A program made the position numbers and the translations under genes. Shown in pieces: positions 25,700 through 37,314 of a stretch of 64,000 nt of DNA. The notes under the pieces were generated by a model. That model saw nothing but the letters and a program-made list of their open reading frames with translations. It did not search any database and was not told the DNA's origin. The number at the start of each line of letters is the position of its first letter. Position 1 is the first letter of the stretch. Origin of the DNA: Caenorhabditis remanei (Eukaryota > Nematoda > Chromadorea > Rhabditida > Rhabditidae); assembly GCF_010183535.1 (NCBI RefSeq), contig NC_071330.1, forward strand, positions 7,359,717 to 7,423,716, read 5' to 3'.

Positions 25700-26956
25700 A
25701 TGATTATGTAAGCCTAATAGAATAATTTCATGAAACAACCTAGTTTTCAGGGATGCTGAAAATATATCGAACGAATGTTTCGAACAAATCTTCCATCGAT
25801 TGGACAAACAGTCGCTTGTGAATTGTATCTTGGTTAGTTTATCAGCGTATTATGTGTATTTGCAATGTATAGTTAACTTTCCAGACCTGTCATCGTTTTG
25901 AGCAGCTTATTTCCAGCTGTGCGTTTTGGGTAGAGCATGCTCGCGTTCAAGGCATTCCAGACGTTTTGCCATCTCTAGATTGGCGAAGAGCATCGAATAA
26001 CAAAAAATTTGGCGGCAATGGAAACAACGAGATTGATGTATCGACTTTTAACTTTGATATGAAGCGAATTGTTAGTCAAAGCTCCTCGCCATTCATATAT
26101 TATCTTTTCTAGGTTCTCAGTGGTCGTGGTTATTCTCCAATTACTCCTCTCTTCGTTTCTCACTTTGAAGCTGCTCGAGATCACACTATTCGAGGTGTGC
26201 TTCGTTCGGACGATTTTTCGATTCGAGGACCTGCTGACGGGTGATTGATTTTTAAATAAATTCTTATGAAATATTTGTTGCAGAATCAAAATGGAAATCG
26301 ATGGCGGACATGGATGTAAGAGTCATCCTGATGTATCAAATTGTTTTGCATTTTCTTTCACTGCCGGCACTATAAGTATTTTCATTGATCTCATCCACTC
26401 CGGAATTGATGCTTGGGTTTTGGATCATGTACGTCCCAAGATTCGAATTTCACAAAAAGTTAATCACCGCCATGACTGCTCTGCGAGACTTTCGTTTGCG
26501 GCGCAACTGAATTACAATGAAACGCAGTGGATCCAAGAAATCGGAATGCGCCAAACTACAGAAAATATTAATCAAAAAAGATTCAAGTCAATTCACAGAA
26601 CTTGGGAACAGTGGACCGAAAACAACTGGGAAGATTTCGTTATTGAATTTGACGACTATCCCTCGGGAATGCGTCACTTGACAGTTTTGAATGAGGGACA
26701 AGATGGAATGTTCTGGGCAGGTTTCTTTGGTCCGAAAATCGCTAACATTCAAGTTCAAGTGATAATGCCAGAAACCCCTGTTGTGAGATCATTCGAGGTG
26801 GATACTGAGAGATGTCGCGAAGATGATAATCCGAACGTGGAAGAAGAACCTGGTAGATTCGGAGTACCATTATTCATTCGTCATCGCCGAATGTGGGCCG
26901 TACCACCAGCGGTTGCTCGTCAAGCCGAAGATAACGACGACGAAGAAGACGATTAA
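25700..26956 (+). CDS. F-box protein with FBA (sugar-chain-recognising type) domain
   Basis: Five exons (25700-25707, 25751-25832, 25885-26070, 26113-26240, 26284-26956) join in frame to 358 codons. Residues about 5-40 form an F-box (CFEQIFHRLDKQSLVNCILT). From about 70 to 320 is an F-box-associated FBA β-sandwich like FBXO2/FBXO6/FBXO44 (WVLDHVRPKIRISQKVNHR, SIHRTWEQWTENNWEDF, MRHLTVLNEGQD). The tail is very acidic. In the family this domain binds N-glycans on misfolded glycoproteins and presents them to an SCF ubiquitin ligase, so a role in ER-associated degradation is likely. The first coding exon is only 8 nt; it follows a TTTTCCAG acceptor at 25674, which may be a trans-splice site. Confidence 0.82.
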
Positions 26957-27493
26957 TAAGTGGCATTATTATGTTAAAAAAAACATTTTTTAAACTGTTC
27001 TGGCTATTGCTTATTAACAATAAATGCTGCATAATATCGTTCCTTTTCGAAAAATTAATTGATTTTATTTTTTAATTCATGATCTGAAATCTGTCAAATG
27101 AATGACCCAACAAGGAAATGGAAAAACTGCCCCTTATTGCATTTTTTGCCAAAGTCTGCTCGTAATGTTCCGTGCTTTGGGTGTATGACACTCTGCGTAT
27201 TTTGCATCATAAATGACGACAAATTATCTTTCAAAGTTTTGGCAAAATCACCACACTTTTTTCTCGTTTCTCGTTAAACATGATTCTGTTCTGATTATGG
27301 TTTGAAATGAAAAACAACAACTCGCACATCTCGACCAGTAGTTCAATTATAGTGTAATCATCGCTTCAACTGTACATATTTAACCGTCCTTCGGTCTCAA
27401 CAATCTTCGTCTTATTGATTTCCAATTTTAGTGTTCTCAATTTTGATGCGCGTTTTCTCAAGATAGCATTTTGTTGAATTCTCTGTTTTACAG

Positions 27494-28826
<1,333 letters not shown>

Positions 28827-29039
28827 ATATCAACCCGTCTAATAACAAAAAATCTTGTTTTCTCGGTCACCGTGTATAAATTTTTTGGTAAAGCTGTAAC
28901 ATTCCGATCTCCATTTAATCCCATTCATCCCATTCGAAACACGGCGACCAATCAATTCCATTTTATGTCAATTTCTAAATTTGTCTAATATTTGAATAAA
29001 ATTCTATAATCAGAAACACCTCATAATTTGTATGAATGC

Positions 29040-29061
29040 GTTTTTATCGATCTTACTTCAG
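29040..29061 (+). promoter_or_regulatory. Probable SL2 trans-splice acceptor before dph-1
   Basis: The wdr-5.1 3' end has AATAAA at about 28996. About 65 bp later a pyrimidine-rich tract ends TTACTTCAG (CAG at 29059-29061), 36 bp before the dph-1 ATG. This spacing is typical of an operon junction in Caenorhabditis. The leader type is inferred, not seen. Confidence 0.5.
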
Positions 29062-29096
29062 GTGACTCAAAAGAAATGTATATAATGATCTTCAGA

Positions 29097-30435
29097 ATGA
29101 CAACTCGGGCAACCCAAATCTCGACTCTTGTTGAGGAAATCGCAAATGATCCAAACCTCCAAGAAGATTTGAAAATTGTAATATAAATCAAGTGTATAGT
29201 ATTATTTAATTTTTAAATTTTCAGTTACCCTCAAATTACACTTTTGAAGTTCCAAAAACAATATGGAAAATCCGATCGACCAACAGCAAATATGTTGCTC
29301 TTCAATTTCCGGAAGGTCTCATCATGTATGCATGTGTTATTGCTGATATCCTGGAAAAGTATACCGGTTCTGACACTGTCATCATGGGAGATGTTACATA
29401 TGGGGCGTGTTGTGTCGATGATTACACTGCGAAATCAATGGGATGTGATCTTCTGGTTCACTACGGACATAGTTGTTTAGTTCCAATTCAAAATACCGAC
29501 GGGATTGCAATGCTGTACGTCTTCGTTAATATTCATATCAATTTGTCTCATTTGATCGACTGTGTAAAGGATAACTTCCAGGTGGGACTTTCTAAAATAT
29601 GAGAATAACATAGCTTAGGTTTCAACTTCATATTTTACAGGGAAAACGTCTGGCTGTTGTCAGCACTGTCCAATTCATTCCATCTCTTCAAACACTTCGA
29701 GCGAATTTTAACAACGAAGATAGTTCGATTCGAATCGAAATTCCCCAATGTAAACCACTGTCACCTGGTGAAGTTCTTGGCTGCACATCACCTCGATTAG
29801 ATGCTGCGAATTTTGATGCGATTGTATATCTTGGAGATGGCAGATTTCATCTTGAGTCAATTATGATTCACAACCCAACTATTGAAGCGTTCCAATATGA
29901 TCCATACTCCAGAAAACTAACAAGAGAGCTGTACGACCATGATTTAATGCGAAAGAATAGGATGGGGTCTATTGAAGTCGCAAAAAGATGTAAAAAGTTT
30001 GGACTGATTCAAGGAACACTGGGACGACAAGGAAATCTCAAAGTTGTTGAAGAATTAGAAGAACAATTAAAAAGAAAAGGCAAACAATTTTTGAGAGTTT
30101 TACTCTCCGAAATTTTTCCAGAGAAACTGGCTATGTTCCCAGAAGTTGATTGCTGGGTGCAAGTGGCTTGTCCCAGATTATCTATCGACTGGGGGACTCA
30201 ATTCCCCAATCCGTTACTCTACCCATTTGAGCTGGCAGTGGCTCTAGACAATGTATGAATGCCATGATGGTCTATTCTTATAATTTAATTTCAGATTGCT
30301 GTACCTGGTGACCACTGGCCGATGGATTATTACTCAAACGATTCTCTAGGCCCATGGACAAACAACCATGAATCTAACCGGCCTAAACGCGAGAAACGAA
30401 AACCACATATTGTAGTACGCGCAGAAGCGTCCTGA
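29097..30435 (+). CDS. dph-1: Diphthamide biosynthesis protein DPH-1
   Basis: A radical-SAM-like Fe-S enzyme subunit acting with DPH2 to transfer the 3-amino-3-carboxypropyl group to the EF2 histidine, the first step of diphthamide synthesis in the cytosol. The sequence matches the family along its length: [84 protein letters not shown] and [14 protein letters not shown]. The three family cysteines that hold the 4Fe-4S cluster (in GACC, ILGCTSP-type and VACPRL positions) are present. There are four exons, the last ending SLGPWTNNH plus a basic tail. It is the second gene of the likely wdr-5.1 operon. Confidence 0.92.
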
Positions 30436-30554
30436 AAGTTTTGACAAACTTCGTTGTTATTCACCATTGTTTGTTTTTTTGTTGTTAATATAATAAACAT
30501 AAAGACTAAGATACTGTCTCCTTTTCATGTTTGATCGAGTTCTTTTCTCGTTAT

Positions 30555-30572
30555 TTATTTGATAATTCGTAG
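30555..30572 (+). promoter_or_regulatory. Probable SL2 trans-splice acceptor before alkb-8
   Basis: The dph-1 3' region has AATAAA at about 30490. A T-rich tract then ends TTCGTAG (AG at 30571-30572), 12 bp before the predicted alkb-8 ATG. The roughly 80-bp gap after the poly(A) signal fits an operon junction. Confidence 0.4.
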
Positions 30573-30584
30573 GCTGCATGTAAT

Positions 30585-32720
30585 ATGTTAAGCTTTCAGA
30601 ACTCCAACTTCAAGCATAGTCAATAGGTTTCCATGTGTGGGTTCATTCAATTCAATGCTCAATTTCTCATAGATTTTTTTTACAGATTTTAACGAGGAAA
30701 AAACGAAATCATTGGGAGCAAGATTCGAAGGGGGCAAACTGGCAAAAAAAGTTCATAAAAGCCTAGAACAATTGAAACGGCATGATCCGGATGTTCAATT
30801 ATCATTGGACCCTACAAGAGTATGTTTAAATAAAATCTGATTATGGATATAATTAATGATTATCTGCAGTTCTTGCTTGTCAGCAACAGCAGCATTCTTT
30901 GTAATGTCTCATTGGAAGAACTTGAAGCGATTTTCTTGCCACTCGATGAAGATGCCGAATTCATAGTCTATCCGAATAAACGATCATATTCTTTTGTTCA
31001 ATGTTCATCTGTTGAAAAGGCTATCACTGTGCGGTCCGAACTGCATGGGCTTATTCCACAATCTCTCAAAAACTCGCATCAACCGTTCATCATTTCATTC
31101 GTTCAGAATTGTGAGTTCCGGAAGAAATTTAATATAGTTTTCTGTTTTTATTAAAATGTTTATTAGTTGTTATATAAAGTTTTTTAGTGCCTAAAGCAAA
31201 GAAAAGTGAAAACTTTCGTCCTGCGGATCTGGAAGTTGTAGAAGATTATGTATCTGAACAGATTGAGAAGGAACTTGTTGATTTGCTAATCAATCACCCT
31301 AAAGGTAAATTAGCGAAAATTTGCATGTTATCGTATTTTTACTTTTTAGTTCAATCGCTGAAGCATCGTGCTGTCGTCCATTTCGGTCATGTCTTTGATT
31401 ACAGTACCAATTCTGCATCGGAGTGGAAGGCAGCAGATCCAATTCCTCCAGTTATCAACACGCTGATTGATAAACTGATGTCGGAGAAATATATAACTGA
31501 AAGACCTGATCAGATTACTGCCAACGTTTATGAGCCTGGACATGGCATTCCTTCTCATTATGATACACATTCAGCATTCGAAGACCCCATTGTTTCAATT
31601 AGGTAAACAGTCAACTTCAAAACATTATAGTTTTGTAAAATTTGAAGCCTTCTCTCCGATGTGGTGATGGAGTTCAAAGATGGTGCGAACTCGGCTCGTA
31701 TCGCCCCAGTTCTTCTAAAATCAAAATCTTTATGTCTCATCAAAGGAGAATCTAGGTTTCGATGGAAGCACGGTATCGTTAACCGAAAGTACGATGTCGA
31801 TCCCAGAACGAACCGAGTCGTACCACGTAAAACTCGAGTTTCCCTCACACTACGCAAAATTCGACACAACCCGTGCGAGTGTAAATGGAAAGAGTTTTGC
31901 GATTGGGATAGAAAAGGTGATTATTAGTTTTTACTTTCAATTATTTGCATCATTTTCAGGTGAAATGAGTGTGCCGTCAAGTGAAGATCTCGCCCTGAAA
32001 CTCGAAAACTCATACGTGTCCGATGTCTACGAAAATATTGCATCCCACTTTGACGAGACAAGACATTCGAGTTGGAGAGCAGTGAAAAATTTCATCGATG
32101 AAATTCCTCGCGGAAGCGTGATGTATGATGTTGGATGTGGAAATGGAAAGTATCTCATTCCGAAAGACGGTCTGTTCAAGATTGGATGTGACATGTGTTT
32201 CGGACTCTGTGAGATCGCTTCCAAAAAGAATTGCCATATAGTTCGGTGCGATGCTCTCTTGCTTCCATTCCGCGACGAATCTGCTGACGCTGCCATCTCT
32301 ATCGCTGTCCTCCATCACATTGCTACATTTGAACGACGAAAAAAGATGATTGAAGAATTGCTGAGAGTTGTAAAACCGGGAAGTAAGATTTGCGTGACTG
32401 TGTGGTCGATGGATCAGAGTAAATCTGAATACGCAAAGATGCGTGGCAATAAAGATGAGCAACTGACAGAAAACGAGACAGGCGGAAAATCAGATAGATT
32501 GAAAGTTCATGATGGCAAAGACTTTCAACAGCAAGATGTGTTAGTACCATGGACGATTGATCAACAGGGAGAAACTTATCTTCGATACTACCATGTGTTC
32601 CGAGATGGAGAGGCGGAACATTTAATTGGGAATGTTGATGATTGTGAATTGGTCAGCGTTGAGAAAGAGCAAGGGAATTACATAATTGTTATAAGAAAAA
32701 ATTGTTTTTCATCGAATTAA
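30585..32720 (+). CDS. alkb-8: ALKB-8: tRNA wobble-uridine methyltransferase/hydroxylase
   Basis: Seven exons (30585-30618, 30686-30819, 30870-31110, 31188-31304, 31350-31602, 31648-31916, 31960-32720) join in frame to 602 codons. Domains in order: an RRM (about 50-130); an AlkB 2-oxoglutarate/Fe(II) dioxygenase with HYDTHS supplying H-x-D, a distal WKHGI histidine and the RVSLTLR arginine; a short cysteine cluster (CECKWKEFC); and a SAM methyltransferase (about 360-602) with VMYDVGCGNGKYL. This is the complete ALKBH8 architecture, which makes mcm5U and its hydroxylated form at tRNA wobble uridine, normally with TRMT112. The 34-nt first exon is my best-fitting choice (phase and donor AT|GTCAAT fit) but is the least certain part. 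Confidence 0.9.
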
Positions 32721-33026
32721 GTTTTATTTTTGGTTGTTTTTTTCCACTCGTTTATTTATGTTTATGAATAAATTGTTAACTCTAGGGTTTTCCTCCTTTT
32801 TTCACTGCCAGTGATAAATTTCTGTTTATATGATATCTCAAATACAAAATCACAAAAAATTCTCAGAAGTCTGCGCAATGTTCGTGAACGATTGATATAT
32901 TTAAGAAGGAGTAGTGACTACTTATTAATAAATAGTTTATTTTTCTAAACGACGTAAATCGCGAAGAACGCTTTTTTTGCAAGTTTCCGTGACTGAAATG
33001 AAAGAATTTTTCATTTTCAGGTGGAT

Positions 33027-33130
33027 GCTAAAGGCACATGGAATTTGTTCAGATGGGTCTCGTAGTTGAAATGGGTGAAAACCGTAGTAAATTTTTTTTT
33101 CCACCCATCCGAACGAATTCCGCCTTTAAC
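33027..33130. mobile_element. Small hairpin MITE
   Basis: The left arm (GCTAAAGG...TTTGTTCAGATGGGT) and right arm (CCCATCCGAACGAATTCCGCCTTTAAC) are inverted copies with several mismatches, and the intervening sequence also pairs (TTGAAATGGGTGAAAACCG with its inverse). It is about 104 bp, non-coding, and sits just outside the left TTAA end of the large element. It is an old, diverged miniature inverted-repeat element. Confidence 0.6.
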
Positions 33131-33167
33131 ACCCCCTAGCAGCAGACGGCTAATTTATAATATGTAC

Positions 33168-36100
33168 TTAAAGGAGGACTGAAGTCATATTTTTTTATTT
33201 CAGATTCTGATACTTCAGAAAATTCTGAACAACTTTCATCATTGGAGCATGTGCTAAAAATCGCTCTAAATGCCCTAAATTCACGTTTTCCCGGCTCAAA
33301 ACACGGTGATTTTTTCGGAACCAGCTAGTAGGTAGCGCCAAAAAAAGTTCGGCCGCAGTGGAAAATGAAATGGGCGGAGTCTTGATGCAAGCTTGGCACG
33401 CGGTTTTTGCAACTGCGGCACTTGTTTGGCTCTGCGTCTCTCTTCTCTCGCACGTGCAGGTAGAGCGCGTTCGAAAATGGAATAATTTTTTACACTGTAT
33501 TGAATGTCAAAAAAAGTAACTGGCGGATTAAACTGTGAAACTGACGGCCATATGGTATGAAACTTATTGTTAAAAATTCTCCATAATTTTTTTAAGAGGC
33601 ATTATAAATAACCTGCTGGTTGTTATAATCAAATTTTTAGAAAACTCAAGCCAAAGTTGAGGGTCTAGAAATTTCAACGGTGCAGTAGAGCGGGTTTGCT
33701 CGCGGCCGCCAATGTGAGGGTCTAGAAATCAAACCAAGTGGTTCCGAGAAAATCACCGTGCAACACAGTCTCCCACACGCGAAATGCGCAAGCAAACTGT
33801 ATTTTTCTCTAGCACTCTCCACTCTCTCGCCGCCAAGCCAAATTCAACTGTTCTGTAGAAGATCTTTGAGAGACTGTAACTCGCAAGCAAGTATTTGTAC
33901 AACACGGTGAGAGGTTCATCGAATCGAGGCAGAGCGCACTTGCGCAACACGTGGGCGAGAGGGCGGCGCGAGAGAGACGCAGAGAAACGAGAGAAAAAAA
34001 TTTTCAACTGAAAATTCAGTTTTTCGTCAATTACAGCTCAGAAAAAAATAATTCCGTTTTCTAGTGTTGCAAGCCGTGTTGTTGGCGTAATTGTGAATAT
34101 TTTGATTATAAAATGACCTGCGTTGGTGGAGTTTGCACAAAGTTATCACCGTTTTTCCATTTACTACTGAAAATTGAAAAAATAGCCAGTTTTTCACATT
34201 TTTCTCGAAAATGAAGTCTCGATGCAAACTCACGTTTGCAAGATGGATAGACCCAATTACTGTCGACATTTTAATCACAAAATTGTTCGATAATACTCAA
34301 AACTAATGGAGTTAATACATTTTTTGTGAACAGCTGACTGTAATCATAATTCCGAAAAACACCGATTTCTCTCTCAAATCGATGTTTTTCATAGTTCTTT
34401 TGGACTGAATAATCATTTAAGTAGTTTTGAAGTTATTTTTCAGCAATTTTTGCTTGAAAATCTAGAAATTTGAAAAAAAAATGAAAAAAATTTTTTTTCA
34501 AAATTTTTAAAATTTTTGACTTTTTATGATTTGTTAGTCATTAGTAGCTACTCAGAACCTTAAATTGGTCAATTTTCTCGCATTTCCTCTGAGTATTCCA
34601 TTTTTGAATCGAAATTCTATTATTGTAGGCTTGCAAATTTCTGAATCGAGAAATGCGCCAATGATCGAGTAGTGCGCAAGCAATGTCTTCAACTTTGCAC
34701 TTTCGATGAACCTCTCACCGTGTACAAAAAAGTTGTCAACTGTGAAAATGAAGGCCTATGTCTGATCTATGGCGCTAGTAAAAATTAGCATCTTGGGACA
34801 ATTATTTTACTCGTTATGAACTCATAAAAACTACTAAGTTTGACAGAGCATCACGGCGGCACTAATTGTCAGAAAGAGCCAATTTTTGAGGGATATGTAG
34901 ATCAGGTGTGTAGCTACACTTTTTTAGTTGATGACTTTTTTCTACAGACGCTTACTAGCGAGTTACAATCGAAAACAGTCGACTTAGTCACAATCTCGTG
35001 GAGAGTTAGGTAGATTCGATGGAGGAGTATAACTTTTCAGAGAAGAGAAATACAAGAAAGTTGTCAACTGCAAAAGTGAAGCACTACGTCTAATCTACAT
35101 ACCCTTTAAAAATTGGCTCTTTCTGACAATCAGGGAAGCCGTGATGCACTGTCAAACTCGGAAGTTTTTAGAAGTTTATAACGAATAAAATACGTGTCGC
35201 GAGATGTTAATTTTTACTAGGGCCGTAGATCAAGTATAGGGCTTTATTTTCATAGTTGATAACTTTTTTGTACAGACGCATACTGACGAGTTACAGTCTA
35301 TCACAATAGACAAGCTCACAGCATTGCACTGAAATAAGAGGAGGAGCATAACTTTCCAGGGAGGTCTCGTACAAAAATGTTGTCAATTAGAAAAATGAAG
35401 TTCTATGCCTGATCTACATTTTCGTCAAAGTTATGGGTTTTAGAACAAAAAAAATTGGCCCTCTGGAATCACTTCCTCCACATACAGTAATATCAATGGT
35501 AAAAGTTGGCACACTTAAAAGCATCATCAAACGATCTGTAGTGGACAAAATCACAAGCTGTTAAAAATAATAGATTCCTATTGAAATTTCAAAACTTTCC
35601 TTCGTTTTATTTTTTTGAGAAATTTTTTTGTTCGGCTGAAAAATAGAAAAAAGTCCGAAAAAATGACGTTTTTTCAACTTTTTCAACTGAAATTTGAAAT
35701 GACCATGACTCACTGAATACTGAACAGAATCCATCAAACTAAAATGATAAATACTTCTCTCGGGACCCTCTACAATCGCTTCGTTTTATTTTTTCGATTT
35801 TTTTTGTTTACAGACCAAAACCGTCAAATAGGTGCTAAATACCGATATTGTCCATTACATGGATTACTAATTGTTTTATTTTTAGGAAATTTCTAACTTT
35901 ATGAAGCATTTCAGATATCAGAGAATCTATCTAAAGAAAAAAAATTATTTCCAGATTTGACATGTCCTTCAAACACACTGTTCTTTGAACGCCACTTTCA
36001 GTTGTCCATAAATCGTGTTCTGAATATTGTTCGTTTGAGATTTTTATAATAATTATAATTCAGATCTTCTTCTATCGTATTCTTTTTTTACTGTTTTGAA

Positions 36101-36513
36101 ATTCGTTGTCTATTCGTTGTACTACACATTTTTCCAAAATTTTTCATTTCAGACTATTTTTAGTGCAAACGCGCTCCCTCTGCATGCGTTAGAGATTTGA
36201 GGACGCAGATCGTCGCTTTTCTCGTGAAAACGCTTGCGCATTTCGCGTGTGGGAGACTGTGGTGCAAAAGGAGCCTAGGTGGAAGAGTTTTCCCACGCGA
36301 ATTTTCGCCCCCGTGTAGTACTCTCGGACAAAATTATTTCTTTTTATTTCTCGATTTTTCGTTTTCTTGCTTTTTTCAACAAAATTTCGTGTTTTTTTCA
36401 ATTTATATCGTAAAAAAAGAAGAAAAAACACTGCTCCAATGATGAAAGTTGTTCAGAATTTTCTGAAGTATCAGAATCTGAAATAAAAAAATATGACTTC
36501 AGTCCTCCTTTAA
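33168..36513. mobile_element. 3.3 kb TTAA-flanked inverted-repeat element (piggyBac-like ends)
   Basis: TTAA at 33168-33171 and 36510-36513 flank near-identical terminal inverted repeats of at least 76 bp starting AGGAGGACTGAAGTC. A second inverted block links 33755-33800 with 36225-36262 (CTCCCACACGCGAAATGCGC and inverse). TTAA target duplication is the hallmark of piggyBac-type elements. No transposase frame remains; the longest open frames are short and low-complexity. Caenorhabditis genomes contain non-autonomous palindromic TTAA families of this sort. It occupies most of the gap between alkb-8 and the next gene. Confidence 0.75.
34727..35420. repeat. Tandem and inverted ~320-bp units inside the TTAA element
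   Basis: The phrase GTACAAAAAAGTTGTCAACTG followed by an AAATGAAG...CTGATCTA motif recurs in direct orientation near 34727, 35052 and 35368. In addition 34727-34950 pairs in inverse with 35055-35285 (for example the GTCAGAAAGAGCCAATTTTT block with AAAAATTGGCTCTTTCTGAC). The interior is thus a compound palindrome built from short diverged copies. Confidence 0.65.
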
Positions 36514-37048
36514 TTTCACTTTGAATGATGCCTTTACTTGTTTCTGATGACAACACAGAATTTTACTCGACATACAGTATGCTGCAAAACTTTTTTGCAG
36601 AACGAATTTCCGCAACACCAGCTCAAAAACATGACAAGCCACCACTAATAATACAAATAACAAAAATGAACAGCAAATCATTAACTTTTTTTAAACTTCC
36701 GTCACTGAAACTTGCAAAAACGCGTTCTTCCCGATTTGTACGGCCTCTTTTCGCTAGTAATGTTTCGTTAATTTTTTTTTTTCGAAAGATTATTAATATT
36801 TAGAATCGAAAAAAAACACTATTTGTTTTTCCGTATGAAGAAGCCAAATGAAAGTTTGTCTGTTTTCTAGACTTATGCAACATCAGCAAGTCTATGGTAC
36901 GCCCGAAGTTACTGCCAACAGAAAAAGCGACAAATCTGCGCCGTGCAAAGCTGATTTGCAGACTTGCAGTCTTTGCTGATAACCTGCTCATTTTGATGTG
37001 AGAATTCTTTAGAAAAAACGAAAATTCAAAGTTAAATAGATGCATCTG

Positions 37049-37082
37049 ACAACCTGCGCATCTATAGATGCGCAGGTTGTCT
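37049..37082. repeat. Perfect 34-nt palindrome
   Basis: GACAACCTGCGCATCTA is followed directly by its exact reverse complement, giving a 17-bp-arm hairpin with no loop, 232 bp upstream of the next gene's start codon. A diverged relative of the arm (GATAACCTGCTCATTTTGATG) lies at about 36978. It could be a MITE remnant. Confidence 0.7.
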
Positions 37083-37314
37083 GCGGAAGCTGAAAATCTC
37101 CAAATTTATTTTCAGGCGCAGTTTTTTGTAGCAACTTGGACAAAACATAAATAACGAAACGTCTCATTGCGGATTGTCCCAGAGCCGAGTATGATGTATT
37201 TAATATGAATAAGTTTCAGATAACACGCGTTGAAATCAAACTGGACTGTCCTAACATTCAGAAGTATATAGGAAACAACTGAAAAACTTTGTATTTCAAT
37301 TTTCTCTACAAACT

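Larger units (their letters stand above)
32957..36738. repeat. Outer inverted repeat flanking the TTAA element
   Basis: About 35-40 bp at 32957-32998 (GAAGAACGC, T-run, GCAAGTTTCCGTGACTGAAA) is repeated inverted at 36703-36738. It encloses the 3.3 kb TTAA element plus 170-190 bp on each side. The simplest reading is that an older fold-back element received the TTAA element as a later insertion. Confidence 0.55.

Noticed and set aside
36189..36442. 80-codon frames on both strands at the right end of the TTAA element
   Set aside because: They lie in terminal/subterminal inverted repeats; composition is not coding and no transposase motif (such as a DDD/DDE triad) is visible.
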